Positions 40,919 through 49,869 are shown, counted from the first letter of the stretch. The stretch is DNA of 64,000 nucleotides from SCTM01 sp965279655 (GCA_965279655.1 OZ257255.1:682001-746000), one strand, 5' to 3'. Notes: generated by a model not told the origin, from the letters alone. Numbers and translations: made by a program.

Positions 40919-41794
40919 CTATGCCTGCCGGAGGAATCGCGTGATCGTCTCCACCCACTCCGCCGGCTTCTGGTCCTGGATATCGACCGTGCCGCCCTTG
41001 AGTTCGACATATTGGAAATCGGGACGAAGGTCCCGCGCCAGCTTGGTGGACTTGAAAATCTGATCGCCATCGTTGGCGAGCAACAGCGTGGGATGCCGCA
41101 CACGTGCCAGCGCCGCCGCCTGGTCGTAAGTGTAGACGGCATAGATGCCGTACCAGCGCGGGCCCGTCACGCGCAGGCCGTCCGTGACATAGCGCATGAC
41201 CGCTTCGGGGTCATCGGTGCCCCCGTAGAGCTTGCTGCGTGAAACGTAGGCGGCGGAGAGGTGACTCCCGTCCGGCTTGACGTTCGACGCCCCTGACTTG
41301 TCGATTTGCGCCAAACGGTCGGCCCGCTCCTCCGGCGTCATGATGTAGGCGCCGTGAATGACGAGCTTTCGCACCCGCGCCGGATGCCGCAGCGAAAACT
41401 CCGTCGCGACCGTGGACCCCGTGTGATGACCGAGAATGTCGGCCTTCTCGATCTTGAGCGCATCCAACACCGGCGGGATCACGCGCACCCAGTCGGCCAC
41501 AGAGGGCGGCGAGGGCGTCGGGTCGGAGCCGCCAAATCCGGGAAGGTCGATGCCGATCGGCCGAAATCCGCGCGCGACGAACAACGGATAAACGCGCGCG
41601 AATTGCCGGGACGACGACGCCGTCTGGTGAATGATCACCAGCGGCTCGCCCTTCGGTGCGTGTTGGTAGTGCACCTGCCCGAATGGGCCGGGCACATAGG
41701 CGCGGGTCATTAAGCCTGGATCGCTTTCCGCCGCCGATGCATGGGCGAGGGGCCACGCGGCGGCGCTTGAAATCAGTGTGCGGCGGGAAATCAT
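40919..41794 (-). CDS. Exported alpha/beta hydrolase with GHHTG elbow
   Basis: 291 residues from ATG 41794 (MISRRTLISSAAAWPLAHAS), with AGGAGG upstream and a Tat-like signal. Fold: LVIIHQTASSSRQF, GIDLPGFGGSDPTPSPP, DILGHHTGSTVATEFSLRHP, LLLANDGDQIFK (acid). The nucleophile position is His124. The C-terminal segment VELKGGTVDIQDQKPAEW has no His where the catalytic His normally is, as in the paralog at 23275. It is the fourth member of this group in the window. The frame extends upstream of 41794 but has no better start. Confidence 0.88.
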   Translation of the reverse strand: MISRRTLISSAAAWPLAHASAAESDPGLMTRAYVPGPFGQVHYQHAPKGEPLVIIHQTASSSRQFARVYPLFVARGFRPIGIDLPGFGGSDPTPSPPSVADWVRVIPPVLDALKIEKADILGHHTGSTVATEFSLRHPARVRKLVIHGAYIMTPEERADRLAQIDKSGASNVKPDGSHLSAAYVSRSKLYGGTDDPEAVMRYVTDGLRVTGPRWYGIYAVYTYDQAAALARVRHPTLLLANDGDQIFKSTKLARDLRPDFQYVELKGGTVDIQDQKPAEWVETITRFLRQA

Positions 41795-42091
41795 CGGCGA
41801 ACCTCCTGGAGCATTGTTGTCTCTTGCTGTGGCGCCATCGCAAGACCTTACGGATCCACGCCGAAGGTGGCTCGCTCCGAGCAAAACATGCGGCCGTGCA
41901 CACACCGCGACATTTGACGCCCAGCCGTCACGGCCTTAAAGTTCCTGTTTTGTTCTTTTAGGCTCGTCGCGATGTCTGCTAAGTGCGAAAAAAGCCGGAA
42001 AATTTCACCGCCTATCCACCGCGATAATACGCGGTGGGCGGGGCGAACCGAATTTGGCTTTTCGGGGAGTCGGATAGGTCCGCGAGCGGAC

Positions 42092-42850
42092 CTAATGCGC
42101 CACGTCCGTGCTGATCTGTTCCGCCGCGAGTTTCAGGCCCGGCAGGAACTTCTCGCACGCGGTGCTGACGTTCATGGCGGAGCTGAAGTAGCGCATCAGC
42201 AAGGCGCCGGCGACCTTCTCTTCCTGGAAGATCGGCACCGACATCGTGGTCACGTGCTCGGCGTTCTCATAGGCCGAATAGCCCTCGCGCTGGATGCCGC
42301 TCAACATGCGTCCCAGTTCGTCGCGGTGCTTGGCCTGCAGCGGCTCGCGGTTGATCGGCACGGTCTCCAGCAGGGACAGCATCGCGTTGCGCTGGGCCGC
42401 ATTGCAGTTGGCGAGATAGACGCGCCCGCTGGAGCAGAACAGCATCGGGCGACGGCTGCCGGTGCTGTAGCGGCGCTTCACATAGGGCGTCTTGTGGTCG
42501 GTGGTCACGCGCAGCACCATCTCCGCGCCGTCCGGCGTCGCGATCGCCACGGGCCAGCGATAGCGTTCCGAAAGATCGTCCAGCACCGGCTGCGCCTGGC
42601 CCTGAAGGTAATTGCCAGCGCGGCACCCGTCGCTCAGGCACAGCACCCGTTCTGTCACCACGTATTTGCCGCGGCCGCCGTCGCGCGCGATGTAGCCGTC
42701 GCGGCGCAGGGTTTCGAGCAGGCGATAGGTGGTACCGCGCGAGAGACTCAGCATCGCGGCCAAGCTGTCGATGCCCATGCCCGGAATCTGGTTCAGCGCT
42801 TTCAGGATCGCCAAACCGCGTTCGAGCGATTGAAGGCTGGGTGTCGCCAT
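42092..42850 (-). CDS. IclR-family transcriptional regulator
   Basis: 252 residues from ATG 42850 (MATPSLQSLERGLAILKALN), with GGGGAGATGACG upstream. HTH: MGIDSLAAMLSLSRGTTYR. The effector half has VTTDHKTPYVKRRYSTGSRRP and SSGRVYLANCNAAQRN. It is divergent from the FAD oxidoreductase gene at 43107 and likely controls it through the palindromes at 42889 and 42977. A possible hairpin TAGGTCCGC/GCGGACCTA (42075-42094) overlaps its stop codon. Confidence 0.92.
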   Translation of the reverse strand: MATPSLQSLERGLAILKALNQIPGMGIDSLAAMLSLSRGTTYRLLETLRRDGYIARDGGRGKYVVTERVLCLSDGCRAGNYLQGQAQPVLDDLSERYRWPVAIATPDGAEMVLRVTTDHKTPYVKRRYSTGSRRPMLFCSSGRVYLANCNAAQRNAMLSLLETVPINREPLQAKHRDELGRMLSGIQREGYSAYENAEHVTTMSVPIFQEEKVAGALLMRYFSSAMNVSTACEKFLPGLKLAAEQISTDVAH

Positions 42851-42888
42851 GACGTCATCTCCCCTGATGCGCGCCGGTGCTTTCGTTC

Positions 42889-42905
42889 GGTTCACAATGC
42901 AAACC
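42889..42905. promoter_or_regulatory. Palindrome-like GGTTCACAATGCAAACC
   Basis: GGTT and AACC ends with a CAATG centre, in the IclR/FAD-oxidoreductase divergent gap. It resembles the GGTTCCACTATGTGAACC element at 29187. Confidence 0.45.
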
Positions 42906-42976
42906 GTTAATCCAATGTATGATACGGTATGGCCAGGGATTTCCCACATGAAAAGGCGAAACAGTCATATATTGCA

Positions 42977-42993
42977 GGTCCATAAAATGGACC
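42977..42993. promoter_or_regulatory. Inverted repeat GGTCCAT-AAA-ATGGACC
   Basis: Seven-base perfect arms around AAA, about 115 bases upstream of the FAD oxidoreductase start. The right arm runs into TGGACCAA, also present upstream of two other IclR genes. Confidence 0.6.
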
Positions 42994-43106
42994 AACTCAC
43001 GTTGCGAGCGCGGTTTTCCCCGACTCGGATTGACTCCCGGCGGGGCCTCTAGCAACTTGAACTCTCTCGGGAAACGTCCCGATCGGTATTCCTCAGGAGC
43101 ACGCCC

Positions 43107-44669
43107 ATGCGCGTCCGTAAGACCTCACAGAAGACCCAGGCCCCAAAGAGCGGGAGGCTTTCCAAGCGCGATCTTTTGAAGAGCGCGGGCGCCATTGCCG
43201 CCGCCGCGGGGATGGGCACCGCGCCCGCGAGCAGCGCGCAGGCCGCCGCCGAGAAGCCTTACGACGTGATCGTGGTGGGCGGCGGCAATGCCGGCATGCC
43301 GCTCGCGATCTTCGCCTCCCAGCGCGGCGGCCGCGTGCTCGTGATCGAGGCGGCGGGCCAGATGGGCGGCACGCTGCACTTGTCGTCCGGCCAGATGTCG
43401 GCGGCGGGCACGAAGCTGCAGAAGTCCAAGGGCATCGATGACACCGCGCAGATCCACTACGACGACATCATGCGCATCAGCAAGAACACCGCGAACCCTG
43501 AGATCACGATGCTCGCCGTGCAAGGCAACGGCGCGACATTCGATTGGCTGACGGACAACGGTTTGACCGTAGGCGCGAACCATCCGGAAACCGGCACGAC
43601 CCACGAGCCCTACAGCCGTCAGCGCTACGCCTGGGGCCCAAAGGGCGGTCGCTCGATCCTCGAGATCCTCGACAAGCATATCAAGCCGGAGATCGATAGC
43701 GGCCGCGTCACCGTCTACCTCAACACGAAGGCCACCAAGCTCATCACCGACAACAAGGGCGCGGTGATCGGCGTCGAGACCGACGGCGACACGAAGGGCC
43801 GCTTCATGGGCCGCAACATCGTGCTCACCGCCGGCGGCTTCGCCACCAACCCGGTGATGTTCAAGGAGATCGATCTCCTCACCGACTACAACGACGATTC
43901 CTATCCCTACAGCCAGGGCGAGGGCATCAAGCTCGGCGTCTCCGTGGGCGGCTACGTGCGCGGCGGCGATCTCCATGCGCCGCTGTTCGGCGGCATCCTC
44001 CAGGACGACGACTATCCGAGCCCGCTGCTGCAGATCTTCCGTCCGTGGCCGCCGTCGCGCCCGCCGTTCGAGATTTTCGTCAACGTCGACGGCAAGCGCT
44101 TCCTCCAGGAAGACGTGGCCAGCCACGACGTCTACGAGGAAGCCATCAAGTCGCAGCCCGGCAACGTGTGCTGGGTGGTATTCGACGAGCCGATCTTCGC
44201 CGCCGCGCCCTCGATCATGAACCCCAAGCGCTGGGACCATGAGCAATACCGCGCGCTGTTCAACAAGCAGAAGTTCTTCCACTCCGCCGACACCCTCGCA
44301 GGTCTCGCGAAGGCCGCCGGCTTCGATGCGAAGAACTTCGAGGCGACCATCGCCGAGTACAACGCGGGCCAAAAGGCCGGCAAGGACAAGCTCGGCCGCA
44401 CCCACATGCCGCTGCCGATCGCCAAGGGCCCGTTCTATGCGATCAAGCTGCACAGCTGGAAGTACATGGGCTTCGGCGGTCTGGCCGTGGACAAGGAACT
44501 GCGCGTGATCAAGCAGGACGGCAAGCCGATCCCGAACCTCTACGCTGCCGGCGAGATCATCGGCTCCGCCGCCACCATGGGCCGCTCCCACTGCGGCGGC
44601 ATGTGCGTGACGCCCGCGCTCACCTTCGGGCGCCTGCTCGGCTCGAAGATGCTGAAGTTCTCGGTCTAG
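43107..44669 (+). CDS. Tat-exported FAD-dependent oxidoreductase (fumarate-reductase/ketosteroid-dehydrogenase-like)
   Basis: 520 residues; AGGAGCACG precedes ATG 43107. The N-terminus has GRLSKRDLLKSAGAIAAAAG, a Tat-like signal (KR instead of RR), with AQAA cleavage. The FAD-binding fold VIVVGGGNAGMPLAIFASQ is followed by a conserved MGGTLHLSSGQMSAAGTK and a C-terminal PNLYAAGEIIGSAATMGRSH. This matches the FAD_binding_2 family (flavocytochrome-c fumarate reductases, 3-ketosteroid 1-dehydrogenases). A periplasmic flavoprotein would need an electron partner. It is paralogous to the adjacent gene at 44670-46055, which lacks the signal peptide and faces it tail to tail. Confidence 0.9.
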   Translation: MRVRKTSQKTQAPKSGRLSKRDLLKSAGAIAAAAGMGTAPASSAQAAAEKPYDVIVVGGGNAGMPLAIFASQRGGRVLVIEAAGQMGGTLHLSSGQMSAAGTKLQKSKGIDDTAQIHYDDIMRISKNTANPEITMLAVQGNGATFDWLTDNGLTVGANHPETGTTHEPYSRQRYAWGPKGGRSILEILDKHIKPEIDSGRVTVYLNTKATKLITDNKGAVIGVETDGDTKGRFMGRNIVLTAGGFATNPVMFKEIDLLTDYNDDSYPYSQGEGIKLGVSVGGYVRGGDLHAPLFGGILQDDDYPSPLLQIFRPWPPSRPPFEIFVNVDGKRFLQEDVASHDVYEEAIKSQPGNVCWVVFDEPIFAAAPSIMNPKRWDHEQYRALFNKQKFFHSADTLAGLAKAAGFDAKNFEATIAEYNAGQKAGKDKLGRTHMPLPIAKGPFYAIKLHSWKYMGFGGLAVDKELRVIKQDGKPIPNLYAAGEIIGSAATMGRSHCGGMCVTPALTFGRLLGSKMLKFSV

Positions 44670-46055
44670 CTACGGAATGCGCCGGACGAGGGTGGCGGCG
44701 CTCTCTCCGGCGATCCGACCGAGATTGACCGCGACCAACAGGCCCGACCCGGACAGGTAACCCCAGTCCTCCGGGCCTGACAGTCCCCGCGCCGCGCCGC
44801 CGCCGGCGAACAGGTTGGGGAAGGGCGATCCGTCGTTGCGCAGCACACGCGCCTGCGTATCGACCTCAAGCCCGCCCTGCGTGTGAAACAACGCGCCGGT
44901 CACCTTGGCGCAAAGATAGGGAGCGACAAGAGGGGGCTTGCCGGAGAAGTCACGACCGAACGAACAAACACCATCGCTCACCTCCTCAAGCGTTTCGATG
45001 AGGTCGGACTCTGCGCATCCGATGAAGCTTGCGAGCGCATCGGTCGTGTCGAACCGCTTGATCGCTCCTTGCGACCAGCAGTCCCTGTGGTTCTGCATCG
45101 CGGCAACGGACTCTTCGCAGCGCTGATCCCAGATCGCCCACGCACTCCCGCCGGGCTGACCGATGATCTTCAGTCCCTGTTCCGAATACCCAGAGTTCTC
45201 GTTGGAGAAGCGCTTGCCGCGTTGGTTCACCTGAATGCCACCCTCGGCCATCGTTCCCCAGCCGAGCCGTGTCATGGACGGCATGCACACCGCCCCGTGC
45301 CCCTGAAACGATCCGAGGTCCTTCAACGACGCGCCGAGTTGTTCTCCCCAGTTCACCGCATCCCCGCGATTGCCCGCGTGCCCCAGGTAGGGCGCATCGA
45401 CGATCCGCGGAATGTACTTGCGCAGCAGGTCTTCGTTCGCCCCGAACCCATTGCACGCCAGCACCAGCGCATCGCACCCGATGTTCTCGATCGCTCCATC
45501 CGGCCGCGTGATCTGGACTCCCAGAATGAACCCCGCATCGTCGGCATACAGCGCCGTGACGGTGGCGGAACACACGATGTCGATGCCCGCACGCTCCACC
45601 GCATTCACCAGTCCCGCGAGCAGGTCCGCGCCCGACTGGTTCGGCGGGCTGTGCATGTGCGGCGCGGAATGCCCCGGATACCGGAAGCCCGTCATGCACG
45701 ACAGCGCCAACCCATGCGTCTCGACCAACCAATTGACCGTCTTCGCGGACTCCGCGGCGATCCGCTCCGCGATCCGTGCGTCGCATTGTCCCTTGGCTTT
45801 CGCGATCAGATCGCCGGCGAGCAGGGCGGGCGTGTCCTCGATTCCGGCGGCTTTCTGCAGGCGCGTCCCCGCGCCGGGGATCTGCCCGCCGGAGAGGGAT
45901 GTGTTCCCCCGCGGTCGCGCGTCGCGCTCCAGAACCATCACGTCAGCGCCGCCGGCCTGCGCCGCCAGCGCGGCGACGCAGCCGCAGGCCCCCGCGCCGA
46001 CGATGACGATGGGGACGTGCGCGTCGAAGGCCGGGCTTTCACGCAGGATCGTCAT
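44670..46055 (-). CDS. FAD-dependent oxidoreductase, cytoplasmic paralog
   Basis: 461 residues. FAD fold IVIVGAGACGCVAALAAQAG, then LSGGQIPGAGTRLQ, which matches the paralog's LSSGQMSAAGTKLQ. C-terminus PNLFAGGGAARGLSG, VNLGRIAGESAA. No signal peptide is present, so it is probably cytoplasmic. The stop codons of this gene and of 43107-44669 are adjacent. The two are related but far from identical and may act on related substrates in different compartments. It may be a 3-ketosteroid-dehydrogenase-like or fumarate-reductase-like enzyme; the substrate is not determined. Confidence 0.88.
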   Translation of the reverse strand: MTILRESPAFDAHVPIVIVGAGACGCVAALAAQAGGADVMVLERDARPRGNTSLSGGQIPGAGTRLQKAAGIEDTPALLAGDLIAKAKGQCDARIAERIAAESAKTVNWLVETHGLALSCMTGFRYPGHSAPHMHSPPNQSGADLLAGLVNAVERAGIDIVCSATVTALYADDAGFILGVQITRPDGAIENIGCDALVLACNGFGANEDLLRKYIPRIVDAPYLGHAGNRGDAVNWGEQLGASLKDLGSFQGHGAVCMPSMTRLGWGTMAEGGIQVNQRGKRFSNENSGYSEQGLKIIGQPGGSAWAIWDQRCEESVAAMQNHRDCWSQGAIKRFDTTDALASFIGCAESDLIETLEEVSDGVCSFGRDFSGKPPLVAPYLCAKVTGALFHTQGGLEVDTQARVLRNDGSPFPNLFAGGGAARGLSGPEDWGYLSGSGLLVAVNLGRIAGESAATLVRRIP

Positions 46056-46213
46056 GGTGGAAAACTCTCCGGGAACGCCCTGCTTGGAAAGGAAATTCTC
46101 TCATTCGATCCCAGTCTCCAAACCAGCACCCAGGTGGGATGACGGGGCCGGCGGTATCTCCCACATAGGCAGGGTAGGGACCAAACGACCCGGCTGTTTC
46201 TCGAGGATCTGGA

Positions 46214-46849
46214 ATGAACCTTGTCCAGAAGCATATCACCGCCGTTCCGCAGTCCGTGACACCGGATGAGCGGGCGCGGGCGGCCGGTCATACCGGCGCC
46301 GTGATCTGGATGTCCGGCTTGTCGGGCTCCGGTAAGTCGACCCTGGCCATGGCTTTGCAGCGCGAACTTTTCCGCCGCGGCATGTCGGCCTACGTGCTCG
46401 ACGGCGACAACATCCGCTCGCGTCTCAACAGCGACCTGGGCTTCAGCGCCGAGGATCGCACCGAAAACCTCCGCCGTGTCGCCGAAGTCGGCCGCCTGTT
46501 CGCCGACGCCGGCACGATCGTGATTTCAGCCTTCATCTCGCCGTCCGAAGCCGACCGCGAACGGGCGCGCGCAATCGTTGGACCCTCCTTCCACGACGTC
46601 CATATCAACGCCGATCTCGCGACCTGCGAATCCCGCGACGTGAAGGGCCTCTACGCCAAGGCCCGCGAAGGCATCGTGCGGGAATTCACCGGCATCTCCG
46701 CCCCGTGGGAACCGCCGCAGGCGCCGGACCTGGTGGTCGATACCATGGGCAATTCGCTGGATGCCTCACTGGCCGTTCTGCTGAACTACGTCCTGCATGC
46801 CGTGCAGCCGCAAGAGGCTCAGGCCTTGAAGGCCGTCGGCGCGCGCTAA
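46214..46849 (+). CDS. cysC: Adenylylsulfate kinase
   Basis: 211 residues. P-loop GLSGSGKSTLAMALQ near the N-terminus; APS-kinase segments VLDGDNIRSRLNSDLGFSAE, NLRRVAEVGRLFADAG, VISAFISPSEADRERAR and DVKGLYAKAREGIVREFTGI. It phosphorylates APS to PAPS using ATP, in sulfate activation or for sulfation. No sulfate adenylyltransferase (CysN/CysD) or PAPS reductase is nearby, so it may feed a sulfotransferase rather than assimilation. The next gene, of glycosyltransferase type, follows 39 bases later. Confidence 0.93.
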   Translation: MNLVQKHITAVPQSVTPDERARAAGHTGAVIWMSGLSGSGKSTLAMALQRELFRRGMSAYVLDGDNIRSRLNSDLGFSAEDRTENLRRVAEVGRLFADAGTIVISAFISPSEADRERARAIVGPSFHDVHINADLATCESRDVKGLYAKAREGIVREFTGISAPWEPPQAPDLVVDTMGNSLDASLAVLLNYVLHAVQPQEAQALKAVGAR

Positions 46850-46888
46850 GCGCTGGACGCTTCGGGGGCGACCTGATTTTATCGGCCC

Positions 46889-48157
46889 ATGGCCGTCGTC
46901 TCGCTTCCCGAAATCAAAGCCGCCACCGACCGCTGGACTGCCGAACCCGCGGCCGCGGTGGCGGACCTCGTGAAGCTCTTGAAGCGCACCGGCGAGGACA
47001 CGGACTCCGCCCTGCCGGTGCTCGAGCAACTCATTCCCCACAAGGAATGGCGCGAGCGCATCAAGCACGGCGAACTCCCGTATCACGCCAAGAGTCTCGA
47101 CGAACTCTTCTTCCGCTACGCCAAAGCGGAGTTCCGCGAATATCTGCGGCTGACGGAAAAAGCCGTCACCGGCCCGTCCGTGACGCTGCCGTCGGTCACG
47201 CACCGGTGCATGGCATTGTTCGCGGCCCAGCAGTGGCACGCTGTCGATCAGCTTCTGGACCACATTCGTCCCATGATCGGCCGGCACATCTGGACGAACG
47301 TGACATTCAAGCCCGAGGTGTACGAGGCGCTGGAACGTATGTCCGACGCGGAGATCGCGGCGGGCTTCGCGACGGTTGAATATAGCACCGTGCCCGATCA
47401 GCAAGGGCCGGTCATCTATCTCGCGTGCGACCATCAATACTATCTGCACTTTGCGCGGCCGATGCTGCGGTCGCTGGCGGCGCAGCGGCCCGGCGCGCCG
47501 GTGCATGTGCATCTGATGGACACGTCATCGGCACAGCGCGAGGAGGCGCACGCAGTCACGGCGCAACTCGGGCTTGTCGTGTCGTCGTCATCGGAAGTTA
47601 TGAATCCGACGGATCGCGTGGACATCATGACCGCACGCGGCTATTTCCACGCGGCGCGCTTTGTCCGATTGCTGCAGCATCTCCAGCGCTATCCGCGCGA
47701 ACTGTGGCTGCTGGATGTCGACGGGCTCATCAATCGCGACCCGGTGACGCTTTTCAGCACACGTGGGACGGCGGATATCGCTTTGCGCGCGCGCCCCGGC
47801 CGGTTTGAGCCTTGGAACCAATTCAACGCGGCCGTGGTCGGAATCGCGCCGACCGACAAGGCCTGCGGCTACCTGCGTCTGATCGCGGCCTATATCGCGC
47901 ACTTCTACAGCAAGAAGATGCTCGGCTGGGGAATCGATCAACTCGCCATGTACGCCGTGTTCCAGTGGCTGAAGGAACGCGGCAAGCAGCCGTCGATCGC
48001 GTTGCTGGACGATCGGGCGGTGGACTACGACTATCGCGAAGACAGTGTCGTTTGGTGCAACTCCGGCCGCGCGAAGATTTCGCCGACAGAACCGGTTGAT
48101 CCGCAGTCACCACGCGCGCGTTTCGACCGCGCCTTCCAGCGCTACGCAGCGCCGTAG
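46889..48157 (+). CDS. Glycosyltransferase-like protein, GT-A fold
   Basis: 422 residues. The N-terminal half is helical (WTAEPAAAVADLVKLLKRTG). The second half has GPVIYLACDHQYYLHFARPM, then MTARGYFHAARFVRLLQHL and LWLLDVDGLINRD, a DxD-like metal-binding motif typical of nucleotide-sugar transferases, and QFNAAVVGIAP, WGIDQLAMYAVFQWL. This fits a putative nucleotide-diphospho-sugar transferase. Beside a PAPS-producing kinase it could take part in making a sulfated or glycosylated surface molecule, but this is inference. Confidence 0.75.
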   Translation: MAVVSLPEIKAATDRWTAEPAAAVADLVKLLKRTGEDTDSALPVLEQLIPHKEWRERIKHGELPYHAKSLDELFFRYAKAEFREYLRLTEKAVTGPSVTLPSVTHRCMALFAAQQWHAVDQLLDHIRPMIGRHIWTNVTFKPEVYEALERMSDAEIAAGFATVEYSTVPDQQGPVIYLACDHQYYLHFARPMLRSLAAQRPGAPVHVHLMDTSSAQREEAHAVTAQLGLVVSSSSEVMNPTDRVDIMTARGYFHAARFVRLLQHLQRYPRELWLLDVDGLINRDPVTLFSTRGTADIALRARPGRFEPWNQFNAAVVGIAPTDKACGYLRLIAAYIAHFYSKKMLGWGIDQLAMYAVFQWLKERGKQPSIALLDDRAVDYDYREDSVVWCNSGRAKISPTEPVDPQSPRARFDRAFQRYAAP

Positions 48158-48161
48158 CAGG

Positions 48162-48647
48162 CTAGTTGGTCAAGCTGCGGCAGGCGTTGGAAAGCCAGCG
48201 CCCTTCGAATGCGACCGAGACGTTGGCGAGCATGCCGTGCAACTCCGCGCGGCCTTGCACACGAATCGATGAAGGTGCTTCCACACGGGCGATCCCCGTT
48301 CCGGAAAGCAGCCCGGTGCAGGTGACGTTCGCTTCCATCACCTGGGGCGTGGAAGTGATCATATCGCGCGTGCAAGCTGACTGTTTGTCGAAGCGCTCGA
48401 ACGCTTCCTGTATGTCCCGCCGCGTGACGCAGGTTCGATCCACACGCGGGCGCCCGTCGAGGCGCTGCATTTGTGTGCGCTGCTCATCAGGAAGATTTTC
48501 GAGGAACTCCGGCGGGATCTGCAGCCCACCCATTTTGACTGTGGTTGTGGTCTCCCACAGGCCTTCTTTGATGTTCAGCGTATCGGGCGACGCCCAGACG
48601 GGTGCGGAGCCGATCAACGATAGGCAGAGAACTGCTGCGAGCCGCAT
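48162..48647 (-). CDS. Secreted DUF3617-like protein
   Basis: 161 residues from ATG 48647 (MRLAAVLCLSLIGSAPVWAS). After the signal peptide: DTLNIKEGLWETTTTVKMGG, TCVTRRDIQEAFERFDKQSA and VTCTGLLSGTGIARVEA. The LKEGLWE-type start and spaced Cys fit the DUF3617 family of small secreted proteins of unknown function. It converges on the glycosyltransferase gene at a 4-base gap. The longer frame to 49046 runs through the LacI gene and is rejected. Confidence 0.82.
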   Translation of the reverse strand: MRLAAVLCLSLIGSAPVWASPDTLNIKEGLWETTTTVKMGGLQIPPEFLENLPDEQRTQMQRLDGRPRVDRTCVTRRDIQEAFERFDKQSACTRDMITSTPQVMEANVTCTGLLSGTGIARVEAPSSIRVQGRAELHGMLANVSVAFEGRWLSNACRSLTN

Positions 48648-48807
48648 GAGAAGTCCTGTGATAAGTGTGCCGTCAGGATGCTCGCACACTGTGGCACCCA
48701 AAAGGCAAACCTCGCTCCGCGTTCGGGCGCGCACCAACCTATAGTAGTTGCGCCCTTGACCACGGTCCGCTGCGCCAGGACACTGGCGCCGATTCAGGGA
48801 GATATCC

Positions 48808-49869
48808 ATGCCGCGCGGCGTCAAGAAAACCGGAGCGTCGAAGCCGGCGGCAAAGGCCGACTTCAGCGGCAAGCGCCCGACGATCAACGATATCGCGCGG
48901 CTGACCGGCGTTTCGAAGAAGACCGTCTCCCGCGTCATCAATGAATCCCCGCTCGTCCACGAGGAGACCCGGGAAAAGGTCAAGGTCATCATTGCGAAGT
49001 ATGGCTTCTCGCCGGATCCGATGGCGCGCGGGCTTGCGTCGCGCAAATCATTTCTGGTGGGAATGATCTACGACAATCCAAGTCCGCAGTATGTCATCGA
49101 CATGCAGCGCGGCATCCTGGACGCATTAGCAACGACGGGCTTGCAACTGGTGCTGCGTCCCGCCGACCGATCTCATCCTGAGTTCCTGACGGAAATGCGT
49201 ATGTTCGTCGAACGCCAGAAGTTGTTCGGTGCAGTTCTGCCGCCCTCCATTTCCGAGGACGAGCGCCTCGCATCGCTGCTGCGCGAACTCGAGTGTCCCT
49301 ATGTGCGCATCGCGTCAGTGCCCTTGGACGAGCCGGGCGTCATGCTGGTGACCAATGACCACATCGGCGGACGCGAGGCCGCGCAGCATCTCGCCGATCT
49401 CGGCCATAAGGTGATTGGCCATATCTCAGGACCGTTGTCGTTCCGCTCCGCCCATGAGCGTCGCCGCGGTTTCATTCAGGAACTCAAGGGGCGCGGGATC
49501 GACGTCCCGGCGAAGTACATCGGCGAGGGGAGCTACACCTTCGAATCCGGTTATGCCTGCGCGACCAAACTCTTGGCTCTCAGGCCGCGGCCAACGGCGA
49601 TCTTCGCCGGCAACGACGAAATGGCGGCGGGGGTCTATCGTGCCGCGCGGGATGCAAATGTGGAATTGCCACGGGACCTGTCGGTCGTGGGCTATGACGA
49701 TAGCGCGTTGGCGACACGGGTCTGGCCGACCATGACAACTGTGCATGTGCCCCTGCGCAGTGTCGGATCCATGGCCGCGAGCCGGTTGGTGCGGCCGACG
49801 ACGCATCACTCGACCGAGGTCGTGCCCAACCTCGTTGTCCGCGCGTCCACCGCCCCGCCACTGGGATAG
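48808..49869 (+). CDS. LacI-family regulator of the pectin locus
   Basis: 353 residues after AGGGAGATATCC. HTH: RPTINDIARLTGVSKKTVSRV, then DPMARGLASRKS (hinge). The ligand domain has SFLVGMIYDNPSPQYVIDMQ, GHISGPLSFRSAHERRRGF and DEMAAGVYRAARDANVELP. It is the first gene of the pectin locus and the likely repressor acting at TGACACCGGT sites found four times in the locus. The N-terminal ~20 residues (GVKKTGASKPAAKADFSGKR) are extra and basic. Ligand is probably a pathway intermediate such as KDG, by analogy with other KDG-sensing regulators. Confidence 0.92.
   Translation: MPRGVKKTGASKPAAKADFSGKRPTINDIARLTGVSKKTVSRVINESPLVHEETREKVKVIIAKYGFSPDPMARGLASRKSFLVGMIYDNPSPQYVIDMQRGILDALATTGLQLVLRPADRSHPEFLTEMRMFVERQKLFGAVLPPSISEDERLASLLRELECPYVRIASVPLDEPGVMLVTNDHIGGREAAQHLADLGHKVIGHISGPLSFRSAHERRRGFIQELKGRGIDVPAKYIGEGSYTFESGYACATKLLALRPRPTAIFAGNDEMAAGVYRAARDANVELPRDLSVVGYDDSALATRVWPTMTTVHVPLRSVGSMAASRLVRPTTHHSTEVVPNLVVRASTAPPLG

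Noticed and set aside
42075..42094. Hairpin TAGGTCCGC/GCGGACCTA as a terminator
   Set aside because: It overlaps the IclR stop codon and has no T-run after it on the minus strand; kept only as a remark.
43125..44591. 488-residue minus-strand frame
   Set aside because: Antisense to the FAD oxidoreductase, which has clear motifs and a ribosome site.
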